Source: Massilia violaceinigra (GTDB lineage: Bacteria > Pseudomonadota > Gammaproteobacteria > Burkholderiales > Burkholderiaceae_D). From it: 64,000 nucleotides of DNA. This document shows, piece after piece, positions 47,120 through 55,943 of this stretch. Each line of letters opens with the position of its first letter. Position 1 is the first letter of the stretch. The stretch is taken from the NCBI RefSeq assembly GCF_002752675.1, contig NZ_CP024608.1:682001-746000 (forward strand). Reading direction: 5' to 3'. A program made the translations under genes and the position numbers. The notes below the pieces were generated by a model, which did not search any database, was not told where the DNA came from, and was given only the letters and a program-made list of their open reading frames with translations.

Positions 47120-48472
47120 TTACAGCACGTAGCGCGACAAGTCTTCGTTGTCGGCCAGTTTGTCCAGACGCTCGTTCACGTAGGCGGCGTCGATCGCCAC
47201 CACGCTGCCGCCGGTCTCGCTGGCGGTGAACGAGACTTCCTCGAGCAGCTTTTCCATCACCGTGTACAGGCGGCGGGCGCCGATGTTCTCGGTGCGCTCG
47301 TTAACCGAAAACGCAATCTCGGCCAGCCGCGTGATGCCGCCCGGCGCGAATTCGACCTTGACGTCTTCGGTGGCCAGCAGCGCTTCGTACTGCTTGGTCA
47401 GGCAGGCATCGGTGCTCGTCAAAATGCATTCGAAATCGGCAATCGACAGCGATTCGAGCTCGACCCGGATCGGAAAACGTCCCTGCAGCTCGGGAATCAG
47501 ATCCGACGGCTTAGCCAGGTGGAACGCGCCCGATGCGATGAACAAAATATGATCGGTGCGGATCATGCCGTACTTGGTGTTGACCGTGGTACCCTCGACC
47601 AGCGGCAGCAGGTCGCGCTGTACGCCCGCGCGCGACACGTCTGCCCCGCCCATTTCGGAGCGCGAGGCGATCTTGTCGATCTCGTCCAGGAACACGATGC
47701 CGTTCTGCTCGACGTTGGCGATGGCCTTTTGCTTCAACTCGTCGTCGTTGACCAGCTTGGCCGCTTCTTCATCGATCAGGATCTTCATCGCTTCGCGGAT
47801 CTTGATCTTGCGCGGCTTCTTGCGCGCCGCGCCGATGCCGGAAAACATGGACTTGATCTGCTCGGTCATTTCTTCCATGCCGGGCGGGGCCATGATTTCC
47901 ATCTGCGGACCGGCCTCGGCCAGCTCCAGCTCGATTTCGCGGTCGTCCAGCTCGCCTTCGCGCAAGCGCTTGCGGAAGGTCTGGCGCGTGCCTTCGCCTT
48001 CCTTGGTTTCAAGCGGCGGCGGCGTGACGTTAAAGCCGAAGTCGCGCGCCGGCGGCACCAGGATGTCGATGATGCGGTCTTCGGCTGCGTCCTCGGCGCG
48101 CTGGCGCACCTTTTTCATTTCGCTCGCGCGCGTCTGCTTGATGCCGATGTCGATCAGGTCGCGGATGATGGTGTCGACATCGCGTCCCACGTAGCCGACC
48201 TCGGTAAACTTGGTCGCTTCGATCTTGATGAACGGCGCGTCGGCCAGCCTGGCCAGGCGCCGCGCGATCTCGGTCTTGCCCACGCCCGTGGGCCCGATCA
48301 TCAGAATGTTCTTGGGCGTGATCTCGTGGCGCAGCGGCTCGGCTACCTGCTGGCGGCGCCAGCGGTTGCGCAGGGCGATGGCGACCGCGCGCTTGGCCTT
48401 GCCCTGGCCGACCACGTGCTTGTCGAGTTCCGAAACGATTTCACGGGGCGTCATATTCATGGTGCTTGGCAT
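47120..48472 (-). CDS. hslU: ATP-dependent protease ATPase subunit HslU
   Basis: 450 residues. The AAA+ core has Walker [10 protein letters not shown] near residue 67 and Walker [10 protein letters not shown]; the intermediate domain lies between. The C-terminal tail (EDLSRYVL) inserts into HslV to activate it. Start ATG 48472 is preferred over the longer frame and over 48460/48454 because AAGGGGAAG precedes it. It follows hslV by 11 bases. HslUV degrades misfolded and regulatory proteins in the cytoplasm. Confidence 0.96.
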   Translation of the reverse strand: MPSTMNMTPREIVSELDKHVVGQGKAKRAVAIALRNRWRRQQVAEPLRHEITPKNILMIGPTGVGKTEIARRLARLADAPFIKIEATKFTEVGYVGRDVDTIIRDLIDIGIKQTRASEMKKVRQRAEDAAEDRIIDILVPPARDFGFNVTPPPLETKEGEGTRQTFRKRLREGELDDREIELELAEAGPQMEIMAPPGMEEMTEQIKSMFSGIGAARKKPRKIKIREAMKILIDEEAAKLVNDDELKQKAIANVEQNGIVFLDEIDKIASRSEMGGADVSRAGVQRDLLPLVEGTTVNTKYGMIRTDHILFIASGAFHLAKPSDLIPELQGRFPIRVELESLSIADFECILTSTDACLTKQYEALLATEDVKVEFAPGGITRLAEIAFSVNERTENIGARRLYTVMEKLLEEVSFTASETGGSVVAIDAAYVNERLDKLADNEDLSRYVL

Positions 48473-48483
48473 GGTGCTTCCCC

Positions 48484-49020
48484 TTAATCCAGTGTTTCGA
48501 TGATGTGCGACATATTGGTGTAGATGCATAGCTGGCCGGCGATGGTCAGCGATTTTTTCACGATCTCGGCCGGCGACAAATCGGTGTTCTCTTGCAGGGC
48601 CTTGGCGGCCGACTGGGCATAGGTGCCGCCGGAACCGATGGCGCCCACGCCGTCTTCGGGTTCGAGCACGTCGCCGTTGCCCGTGATGACCAGGGTCGAC
48701 TCATGGTCGGCCACCAGCAGCATGGCTTCGAGGCGGCGCAGCACGCGGTCGGTGCGCCAATCCTTGGCCAGTTCCACCGAGGCGCGCAGCAGGTTGCCCT
48801 GGTGCTTTTCGAGCTTGCCTTCGAAGCGGTCGAGCAGGGTGAAGGCGTCGGCCGTGCCGCCGGCAAAGCCGCACAGCACCTTGCCCTGGTACAGCTTGCG
48901 CACCTTGCGGGCCGTGCCCTTCATGACGATATTGCCGAGCGTGACCTGGCCATCGCCGCCGATGGCGACCTGCTTGCCGCGCCGTACGCACAGGATGGTG
49001 GTGCCGTGAAATTGTTCCAT
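48484..49020 (-). CDS. hslV: ATP-dependent protease peptidase subunit HslV
   Basis: 178 residues, an N-terminal nucleophile hydrolase. The propeptide MEQFHG is removed to expose the catalytic Thr of TTILCVRR. The rest follows the family ([57 protein letters not shown]). GAGAGG precedes the start. It assembles as a double hexamer capped by HslU. It is the first gene downstream of the heat-shock promoter at 49099-49126. Confidence 0.96.
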   Translation of the reverse strand: MEQFHGTTILCVRRGKQVAIGGDGQVTLGNIVMKGTARKVRKLYQGKVLCGFAGGTADAFTLLDRFEGKLEKHQGNLLRASVELAKDWRTDRVLRRLEAMLLVADHESTLVITGNGDVLEPEDGVGAIGSGGTYAQSAAKALQENTDLSPAEIVKKSLTIAGQLCIYTNMSHIIETLD

Positions 49021-49098
49021 TATCGTTGCCTCTCAGTTAATGAGCCGCCGCCAGGCCAGGAGGTCACTCCCGGGCCGGGCCGGCTGCTTGCATCCCAG

Positions 49099-49126
49099 AA
49101 ATGGGGATGCTAAACGAAATTGCAAG
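49099..49126 (-). promoter_or_regulatory. hslV: sigma-32 heat-shock promoter of hslVU
   Basis: On the reverse strand the -10 box CCCCATTT (complement of 49099-49106) matches the sigma-32 consensus CCCCATNT exactly. It is preceded after 13 bases by CTTGCAA (complement of 49120-49126), one mismatch from CTTGAAA. The site lies 79 bases upstream of the hslV start, and hslVU is a known heat-shock operon. Confidence 0.8.
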
Positions 49127-49161
49127 ATAGCTGCAGGCACCCGCACTGGCGCCGGCGAGGG

Positions 49162-50493
49162 TCAGTACTTGTGGGGGAACAGCTTGGCCACTTCCGTGAA
49201 GCCCAGTAGTTTGAACAGTGCGGCGACCAAATGGTTCAATTCGCGCAGCTCGATTTTTTTGCCGGCCGCGATCGGGCGCAGGCGGTTGAGGAGGGCGGCG
49301 GCGGCCGAATAGTCGACCCGCGCCAGGCGCGAGCAGTCGAGCAGCACCGTCTCTTCGCTGGCCGCGGCGTAGGCATCGATGGCATCGAACAGGGCCGCGG
49401 TGCTGCCTTCGATGACCGACGGCAGCATGAAGCGTTCGGTGGCCGGCGCCGCATGCAGGATGCTGACCGCGGTGGCCACCTTCGAGGGCGGCTCGAACGA
49501 GGGCGGCGACACCTCGTAGGTGACGCAGTAATCCATCGCCGTTTCCTCGAAATCCTTTTCGCGGTCGAGCAGCTGGAACAGCGCCAGCAGCAGCAGCCAC
49601 GGCGCTTCGCTGGCGTCGCGCTTGCCGATTTCGATGGTCGAGTGAACCAGCTCGGCCAGTTCGGCGGCGCCGGCCACGATCAGTTCGCGCTCGCTGGCGC
49701 GCAGGCGCTTGATGGTTTCGAGCAGCAGGGCGCAGCCGTCCGGGGTGACGGTCTGGATGCGCGCGAATTCGAGGCGCAGTACCGGGTTTTCGCCGGCGCG
49801 CTGCAGCAGCCGTTCCAGGCGCGGGGCCACTTCGCCATCGAGCACGCCGGAAAACACTTCGGTCGGCGTGACGCCGGAAAAGGTGGGCTCTTCCATGCCA
49901 TGCGGCAGCAGCGGCGGCGACCACGAGGGCGGCGAGGTTTCGAACTGGCTGGCGTAATCGATGGCGATATTGTCGAAGTCGTCCTGGCGCCCGCCCACCT
50001 GGTACAGGTCGAACAGCATCCACCAGATGGTGCGGTCGTCCTTGCCCAGCTCGGCCAGGCTGTCGAGCAGCATGTGCTCGGTGACCGCCATCTGGTCGTT
50101 GGCGAACATGATGGCGATTTCTTCGATGACGGGGGCGGTCTGGGGCGACACCGGCGCGTCCGGCAAGTCTTCGTCGGCCAGCAGCTCGGTGGTGGCCAGT
50201 TCGAGCAGCGGCAGGGTATCGGCCGCGACGCCATCGGCCACGGGCGGCTTGACCTTGCGCGGACCGCTGCCCCAGGCCGGTTCCGGCGTGTTGAAGATGT
50301 CGTTCGACATGGCCGACTCGATCGCATCGATCTTGGCGGCCGTGGCGCGGGCGATTTCGCGCTGGCGCGCGCGGTCGGCGTCGGTGTCTTGCGCCAGGCG
50401 CGACGGTTCGCCGACGCGCAGGCGCGAGTCCGGTGCCGCCTTGGCGCCGGGCTGATCAGTTTTCTTCTTGTTGAAGATGGAGAAGATACCCAC
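49162..50493 (-). CDS. protein with duplicated helical-STAS modules
   Basis: 443 residues, no signal peptide. A Lys-rich N-terminus (GIFSIFNKKK) precedes a variable region. Residues 143-191 and 283-333 are repeats of one another (WML-FDLYQ...DDFDNIAIDYASQFETSPPS versus LFQLLDREKDFEETAMDYCVTYEVSPPS). Each is followed by a STAS-like domain, at about 212-290 and 356-438; the second has LLDCSRLARVDYSAAAALLN. STAS domains bind nucleotides or protein partners, e.g. anti-sigma antagonists. The role here is unknown. Confidence 0.78.
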   Translation of the reverse strand: MGIFSIFNKKKTDQPGAKAAPDSRLRVGEPSRLAQDTDADRARQREIARATAAKIDAIESAMSNDIFNTPEPAWGSGPRKVKPPVADGVAADTLPLLELATTELLADEDLPDAPVSPQTAPVIEEIAIMFANDQMAVTEHMLLDSLAELGKDDRTIWWMLFDLYQVGGRQDDFDNIAIDYASQFETSPPSWSPPLLPHGMEEPTFSGVTPTEVFSGVLDGEVAPRLERLLQRAGENPVLRLEFARIQTVTPDGCALLLETIKRLRASERELIVAGAAELAELVHSTIEIGKRDASEAPWLLLLALFQLLDREKDFEETAMDYCVTYEVSPPSFEPPSKVATAVSILHAAPATERFMLPSVIEGSTAALFDAIDAYAAASEETVLLDCSRLARVDYSAAAALLNRLRPIAAGKKIELRELNHLVAALFKLLGFTEVAKLFPHKY

Positions 50494-50729
50494 GTCGTTC
50501 CCTGTCTCGTTCTAAGCTGCGCACTGCGCCGACCGTACCGGGCGCCCGACCGCGGCGGGCGCCATTATTGAACCAACCGCGGCACCCGCCCGCGCCAAAG
50601 CGCACGGTAGCATGCCGACCCGCACCGCGTCACCCACCCCCATGCCGCGCGTTTCCGGCCGAACTGGACCTGCAAGCATAGTGTAGCCTATAGGCAAGCT
50701 TCGAGTCGGTTTGGCAGGAGCGGCAAAAC

Positions 50730-50761
50730 AAAAAAGCATGCGGGGGCGAACCCGCATGCTT
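50730..50761 (-). terminator. dksA: Rho-independent terminator of dksA
   Basis: An 11-bp perfect stem, AAGCATGCGGG (50734-50744) and CCCGCATGCTT (50751-50761), with a six-base loop. On the reverse strand it is followed by T residues (complement of 50730-50735). It lies 25 bases downstream of the dksA stop. Confidence 0.85.
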
Positions 50762-50786
50762 CTTCGGAGGTGGCGTGCAGCGATGA

Positions 50787-51239
50787 TCAATCGCCGTACA
50801 GTTTTTGTTTCAGCTCGCGCCGCTGCTGCGCTTCGAGCGACAGGGTAGCGGTCGGGCGCGCGATCAGGCGCGGAATGCCGATCGGCTCGCCCGTCTCTTC
50901 GCACCAGCCGTAGTCGCCCCCATCGATGGCGGCGATCGACTGCTGCACCTTCTTGAGCAGCTTGCGCTCGCGGTCGCGCGTGCGCAGTTCGAGCGCATGC
51001 TCTTCTTCGATGGTGGCGCGGTCGGCCGGATCCGGCACCAGCACGGTTTCGCGCAGGTGCTCGGTGGTCTCGCCTGCGTTCTTGAGCAAGTCTTTCTCGA
51101 GCTGCTGCAGACGGGCCTTGAAAAACGCCAGCTGCGCCGGATTCATATAGTCCTTCTCGCCCATGGCCCGAATTTCGTCTTCGGAGATGAGATGGCCTTC
51201 TGTATTGACGGCGGGGGTCGATTTAGTTGTTTTAGTCAT
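50787..51239 (-). CDS. dksA: RNA polymerase-binding transcription factor DksA, zinc-ligand-poor form
   Basis: 150 residues with the DksA coiled coil, whose tip carries DPADRAT (D70, D73) and reaches into the RNA polymerase secondary channel to act with ppGpp. Of the four zinc-finger cysteines only C113 remains; the others are T116, S134 and A137 (GWCEETGEP, TATLSLEAQ). Such cysteine-poor DksA proteins do not need zinc, a form usual in betaproteobacteria and found as DksA2 in Pseudomonas. It lies next to a metal-handling GTPase gene. Confidence 0.93.
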   Translation of the reverse strand: MTKTTKSTPAVNTEGHLISEDEIRAMGEKDYMNPAQLAFFKARLQQLEKDLLKNAGETTEHLRETVLVPDPADRATIEEEHALELRTRDRERKLLKKVQQSIAAIDGGDYGWCEETGEPIGIPRLIARPTATLSLEAQQRRELKQKLYGD

Positions 51240-51436
51240 GACTACTTACCTTCGATACGACAGTGGTTTTCATTTTATCAGCTAACTCGGCCGAGGCACC
51301 GGTAAAGCGGCGGTGCCTGCGCCCGAAGCGCCTACCTTGACGGCTTGCTGAACTGCCGCCTTGTTCGTGTCTTCCCGCACCTGGATGACTTTTTACTGCC
51401 GGTGCGATAAAGCGGGCATCTTAAAACCCGGATAGT

Positions 51437-52507
51437 TTATACCAAACATTGTTCCAAACCGCTGACAAAGACATCTTTCGGTAAATTTTTGCCAATAAAA
51501 ACCATTTTGCTGCCACGTTCCTCGTTTTCACCCCATTTTGCGCCCAGATCGCTGCCCATCATCTGGTGCACGCCCTGGAATACCACCTTGCGCTCGGCCC
51601 CCTGCATCAGCAGCACGCCCTTGTAGCGCAGCATGCGCGGACCGAAGACATTGACCAGGCTGGCCAGGAATTCGTCCAGCTTGGCCGGATCGAAGGGACG
51701 GTTGCTCTTGAAAACGAAGGCGGCGATGTCGTCGCTGTGGTGGCCGTGATGGTGATTATGCTCGTGCTCGTCCCCGTGTTCGTGGCGGCAGGCGTCGGTG
51801 TGCACGTGCTCGTGGTCATGATCGTGCCCGTGTTCTTCTTCGGCCTTGACGAAGTCCGGGTCGATCTCGAGCTTGTCGTTCAGGTTGAAACCGCGGATGT
51901 CGAGCACTTCGGCCAGCGGGGCGCGGCCGAAGTCGACCTGGCTGATCGGCGCGCGCGGGTTGATGCGCATCAGGCGCGCCTTGAGCGCATCGAGCTGGGC
52001 CGGCTCGACCAGGTCGGTCTTGGAGATCAGCAGCTTGTCGGCGAAGCCGACCTGGCGCTGGGCTTCCTCGTATTCGTCGAGCTGGGTCATGGCATGGCGC
52101 GCGTCGACCACGGTCAGCACGGCATCGAGCATGTAGTGCACGCCGACTTCCTCGTCCATGAAAAAGGTTTGCGCCACCGGGCCCGGATTGGCCAGGCCCG
52201 TCGTCTCGATGATGATGCGGTCGAAGTGCAGTTCGCCGGCTTCGCGCTTTTTGGCCAGCGCCGACAGCGCCACGATCAGGTCGCCGCGCACGGTGCAGCA
52301 GATGCAGCCATTGTTCATTTCGACGATCTGTTCGCTGCTGTCCTGCACCAGGATTTCGTTGTCGATGTTTTCCTGGCCGAATTCATTCTCGATGACGGCA
52401 ATCTTCAGCCCGTGGTCTTCCTGCAGGATGCGGTTCAGGAGCGTGGTTTTGCCGGCGCCGAGGAAGCCGGTCAGGATGGTGCTGGGTATCAGGGCCATGT
52501 TTGTCAT
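51437..52507 (-). CDS. CobW/COG0523-family GTPase with a histidine-rich loop, likely zinc chaperone
   Basis: 356 residues; MALIPST at 52498 is an alternative start. Walker A GFLGAGKTT (14-22), the metal-binding motif GCICC (67-71), a G4-like SKTD (162-165) and a CobW C-terminal domain. A His/Asp/Glu-rich loop at 226-257 (HGHDHDHEHVH and similar) is expected to bind Zn or another metal. COG0523 proteins load metal into target enzymes using GTP. It is encoded beside a zinc-independent DksA. Confidence 0.88.
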   Translation of the reverse strand: MTNMALIPSTILTGFLGAGKTTLLNRILQEDHGLKIAVIENEFGQENIDNEILVQDSSEQIVEMNNGCICCTVRGDLIVALSALAKKREAGELHFDRIIIETTGLANPGPVAQTFFMDEEVGVHYMLDAVLTVVDARHAMTQLDEYEEAQRQVGFADKLLISKTDLVEPAQLDALKARLMRINPRAPISQVDFGRAPLAEVLDIRGFNLNDKLEIDPDFVKAEEEHGHDHDHEHVHTDACRHEHGDEHEHNHHHGHHSDDIAAFVFKSNRPFDPAKLDEFLASLVNVFGPRMLRYKGVLLMQGAERKVVFQGVHQMMGSDLGAKWGENEERGSKMVFIGKNLPKDVFVSGLEQCLV

Positions 52508-52639
52508 CAGTCAGTGTGGGGCCCGGACCGGGCGAATAATCGAGCGATTATGCCGGATTTCGCCATTTGCTTCCAACTACCGCCACATCGCTTGATGCGG
52601 ATCATGCCGCAAGCGGCACGAAAAGGGTGTTCGGTGTGC

Positions 52640-53593
52640 TTATTTGGCCTTGGCGCGCGGGTGCGCCTGGTCGTACACGGCCGCCAGGTGCTGGAAGTCG
52701 AGCGCCGTGTAGACCTGGGTCGAGGTGATGCTGGCGTGGCCGAGCATGTCCTGCACGGCGCGCAGGTCGCCCGACGATTGCAGCACGTGCGAGGCGAACG
52801 AGTGGCGCAGCATGTGCGGATGCACGTGCACCGGGGTGCCGGCCGCGATCGCGTGCTGTTTCAGGCGCAGCTGCACCACGCGCGGCGAGACCCGGGTGCC
52901 GCGTTCGGACAGGAACAGGGCGCCGCTGCCGTCGGCCGGGGGCGGGCGCACCGCCAGCCAGGCCGCCAGCGCCGTGCGCGCATGGCTGCCGATCGGCACC
53001 GTGCGCATCTTGTTGCCCTTGCCGGTGACCAGCACGTCGCCCGAGGCCAGGTCGATCCAGCCGAGCGAGGCGGGTTCGCCGTGGCGGCCCTTGCTGTAGG
53101 CCACATCGAGCCCGGCCAGTTCCGCCACCCGCAAGCCGCTCGAATAGAGCAGTTCGAACATGGCGCGGTTGCACAGCTCGGCGGAAGTGAGGGTGGCGCG
53201 CCCGGGCGGTGTGCTTGAGACCAGCTGCACCGCGTCGTCCACCGCCAGTGCTTTCGGCAGCGGGCGCGGACGCTTGGGCGCGCGCACGCCGTCGGTGGGG
53301 TTGGCCGCCAGGCTCACCTGGTGCGACAGCCAGCCGAAAAAGCCGCGCCAGCTCGACAGCTTGCGCGCGATCGAGCGCGGTCCCAGTTCCTGCGCGTGCA
53401 GGATCGCCGTCAGGCGGCGGATGTCGGCCTGGCGCACCTGCTGCCAGGGCATGCCCTTGGCCAGAAGGTGCAATTGCCGCAGGTCGCGCCGGTAGGCGCT
53501 GATGGTGTGCGGCGAGAGCTGGCGCTGGGTTGCGAGCTGGGCCAGGTAGCGTTCGACCCAGTCCAGCTCGCTCGCGCTCTCCATCTCAGGCAC
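52640..53593 (-). CDS. xerC: tyrosine recombinase XerC
   Basis: 317 residues; MESASELD at 53584 is an alternative start. The SAM-like N-terminal core-binding domain spans ~10-100. The catalytic residues are R155 (SGLRVAEL), K192, H260 and R263 (HMLRHSFASH), H286 (LGHASIT) and Tyr295 (STQVYT). With XerD it resolves chromosome dimers at dif. It overlaps or abuts the DUF484 gene, its standard neighbour in proteobacteria. Confidence 0.95.
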   Translation of the reverse strand: MPEMESASELDWVERYLAQLATQRQLSPHTISAYRRDLRQLHLLAKGMPWQQVRQADIRRLTAILHAQELGPRSIARKLSSWRGFFGWLSHQVSLAANPTDGVRAPKRPRPLPKALAVDDAVQLVSSTPPGRATLTSAELCNRAMFELLYSSGLRVAELAGLDVAYSKGRHGEPASLGWIDLASGDVLVTGKGNKMRTVPIGSHARTALAAWLAVRPPPADGSGALFLSERGTRVSPRVVQLRLKQHAIAAGTPVHVHPHMLRHSFASHVLQSSGDLRAVQDMLGHASITSTQVYTALDFQHLAAVYDQAHPRAKAK

Positions 53594-54248
53594 GCAGGGC
53601 CGCCAGCGCGGCGCTGGCGGTGTCGCCGATGTGGACCAGGAAATCGGTGCCCATGCTGGCGGTGAAGCGTTCCGGATCGGGGGAACCCAAGATCAGCAGG
53701 CCGAAGGCGCTGCCGTTGCTGCGCAGCGGCAGGATCACGGTCGACTGCACCGCGGCGGCGTCGGCCAGCCAGCGCACCGCTTCGAAGTCGTGGTTGCTGC
53801 CGCAGTAGGGCGCCAGCAGGCTGTTGGCGAACAGGCGCGCATCTTCCGACACGCCGTTCACATACCAGCTGCCCGCATGCGCCGGCGCCAGCTGCCACAG
53901 GCGCAGGGTGGCCTGGGGTACGCCGAAATGGGTGGCCAGGCCCTCGACCAGGGCGCGCGGCATGTCGCTGTCGTGGCGCGTCTTGAGCAGGGCCTGGGTC
54001 CAGCCGTGGAATTTGTTGGCGATGGCGGCGTTCGCTTCGGCCAGGCGCACCAGGTCCGACATGCGCAGTTCGAGCGCCTTGTATTTATCGCGCATCACTT
54101 CCATCTGGCGTTCCTGAAGCGAGACGGCCTTGCCGGTCAGGGGGCTGGACAGCTTGACTTCGCCCAGCAGGTTGGCGTGTTCCTGGAAAAAGTGCGGATG
54201 GTCGGCCAGGTAGTCGGCGACGGCGGTGGAATCCAGTGTGGCGGTCAT
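53586..54248 (-). CDS. DUF484 family protein
   Basis: 220 residues. An N-terminal helix (VADYLADHPHFFQEHANLL) and a coiled stretch (LQERQMEVMRDKYKALELRMSDL) precede a GAF-like domain (WQLAPAHAGSWYVNG, TVILPLRSNGSAFGLLILGSPDPERFT). DUF484 proteins accompany xerC and dapF in many proteobacteria; their role is unknown, though a link to XerC is suspected from context. Confidence 0.9.
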   Translation of the reverse strand: MTATLDSTAVADYLADHPHFFQEHANLLGEVKLSSPLTGKAVSLQERQMEVMRDKYKALELRMSDLVRLAEANAAIANKFHGWTQALLKTRHDSDMPRALVEGLATHFGVPQATLRLWQLAPAHAGSWYVNGVSEDARLFANSLLAPYCGSNHDFEAVRWLADAAAVQSTVILPLRSNGSAFGLLILGSPDPERFTASMGTDFLVHIGDTASAALAALRA

Positions 54249-54329
54249 TGAAGTCTTTACGTGAAGTCTTGGTGCGGGTGAAAAACGTCCCGCAATTCTA
54301 ACCTAAGCGACCGCTTGCGCGCGCCCATG

Positions 54330-54357
54330 AAAAAAGACGCCCGCAGGCGTCTTTTTT
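54330..54357. terminator. bidirectional Rho-independent terminator
   Basis: AAAAAA-GACGCC (54330-54341), loop CGCA, GGCGTC-TTTTTT (54346-54357): a 6-bp GC stem extended by A/T pairs, with T runs on both strands. It lies 27 bases after the porin gene stop and beyond the 5' end of the DUF484 gene, separating the two transcripts. Confidence 0.9.
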
Positions 54358-54383
54358 GCAGAGCTGCCAGTGCGGCGCCGTGC

Positions 54384-55667
54384 TTAGAAGCGGTGACGCA
54401 CGCCGATCTGGATGGCGTGGCTGTCTTCGCCAGCGACTTTGGTGAAGCCGCCCGGCGAACCGGCCGCGCCCGGCGTGTACTGGCCGTCGTTCTGGTTCTT
54501 GATGTGCGACAGCACGCTGTAGATATCGGTACGGGCCGAGATGTTGTAGTCGTAACCGACCGCCACCAGGGTGGCATCGCTGTTCGATGCGGTACGGTCG
54601 TTCTGGCGCGCTGCCGAGGCCATCAGACGGCCCTGGCCCAGGCGGTAGTGCATGCCGAGCTGGTAGCTGCTGGCATCGACCTGGCTGTTGCGGGTGATGT
54701 TGTCGTTGTAGATCTTGTTCAGGGCGGCGATGTTAGCAGCCGGAACGCCAGCGGCGCGCAAGCCCGGCGCGACCGAGCCGGTGAACACGTTGAAGTAGTC
54801 GGCCAGCAGGGCCGAATTGCGGTTGACCTGGTCGTGGTAGCCGGCGAACAGCTTGAAGTCGCCCATTTTCACGGAACCGCCCACGGTGGTGGTGGTCAGG
54901 CTCTTGCGGCCTTGCAGGTCTTCACCCTGGTTGTGGCCGACGCCGAGGTCGAAGTTGCCCTTCTTGTAGGTGACCGCTGCGCCCAGGAACTTGTTGTAGC
55001 GGCCCAGGTAGCCGGAATTCTTGGTGCCGTACATCAGCGAGCCGCCCAAACCGGACGGGGTGGCGATGCGGTACTGGATCGATTTTTGCGAACGGATATC
55101 CGCGCCCAGCGCGGTAAAGCCGGCGGTGCCGCCGGTGATGCCGCCCCAGGTGCCGCCGGTGCCGGTCTCGAACGCGTCAGCCGCGGCGAACACTTCATAG
55201 CCCGGGGTGTACATGCGGCCGATCATGATGGCGCCCACTGGCGTGATCAGGCCGACCATGGCGGTGCGGTCGAACAGGGCTTTCTCGGAATTGACGGCAA
55301 CGGCTGGCTGCAGGCCGGTGCGCAGGCTGGACAGGGTCGATGCCAGAGCCGGGCTCTTGAAGGCGTCCATGCCCTTGGTCAGGTAGAAACCTTGGTTCGG
55401 GGTGACCAGGCCAGGACTCTGGGTACCGGTGTCGAGTTCGACGCGCGCTTCCAGATTGAAGATGGCCTTGAAACCACCGCCGATGTCTTCGGTACCTTTG
55501 AGACCGATGCGCGAACCGTCCGCGATGCCACTGACGAGTTTGGCCGATTCACCCTTGGTTTTCATAAAACCAGCGTCGGCGATACCGTAAATGGTCACGC
55601 TGGACTGGGCCAGGACCGGGGCTGCGAAACAGGTAGCGATTACACCAGCGATTAATTTTGTTTTCAT
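54384..55667 (-). CDS. Gram-negative porin
   Basis: 427 residues. A signal peptide (MKTKLIAGVIATCFAAPVLA) and the mature start SSVTIYGIADAGFM are typical of betaproteobacterial trimeric porins. So are FKAIFNLEARVELDTG and the terminal IQIGVRHRF. The barrel is interrupted by long loops. It probably forms a general diffusion pore in the outer membrane. GGAG is close before the start. The second porin upstream is on the same strand but separated by ~275 bases. Confidence 0.92.
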   Translation of the reverse strand: MKTKLIAGVIATCFAAPVLAQSSVTIYGIADAGFMKTKGESAKLVSGIADGSRIGLKGTEDIGGGFKAIFNLEARVELDTGTQSPGLVTPNQGFYLTKGMDAFKSPALASTLSSLRTGLQPAVAVNSEKALFDRTAMVGLITPVGAIMIGRMYTPGYEVFAAADAFETGTGGTWGGITGGTAGFTALGADIRSQKSIQYRIATPSGLGGSLMYGTKNSGYLGRYNKFLGAAVTYKKGNFDLGVGHNQGEDLQGRKSLTTTTVGGSVKMGDFKLFAGYHDQVNRNSALLADYFNVFTGSVAPGLRAAGVPAANIAALNKIYNDNITRNSQVDASSYQLGMHYRLGQGRLMASAARQNDRTASNSDATLVAVGYDYNISARTDIYSVLSHIKNQNDGQYTPGAAGSPGGFTKVAGEDSHAIQIGVRHRF

Positions 55668-55943
55668 TGTGTCTCCAGGAGATTATTTTGTCTAAAAACG
55701 AACGTGCGTACTAATTCGTTTTAACCAATATGCCATCGTTTTTTAGCCTTGTACAGAAAGCCGGGACCGCACGCAAGTACTGGTTGCGAAAAAGACACAG
55801 ACGAAGCAAAAACGTCAATACCGTCTTATCTGAAACACCACAGCATAACGCGGATGCGACAAGGGCGTCGATGGTTACCCATGCGCCGCCCTTTGTTTTA
55901 TCTGACAGACTTATGTTCGGTACGGTTCACACCGCATCTTGTA

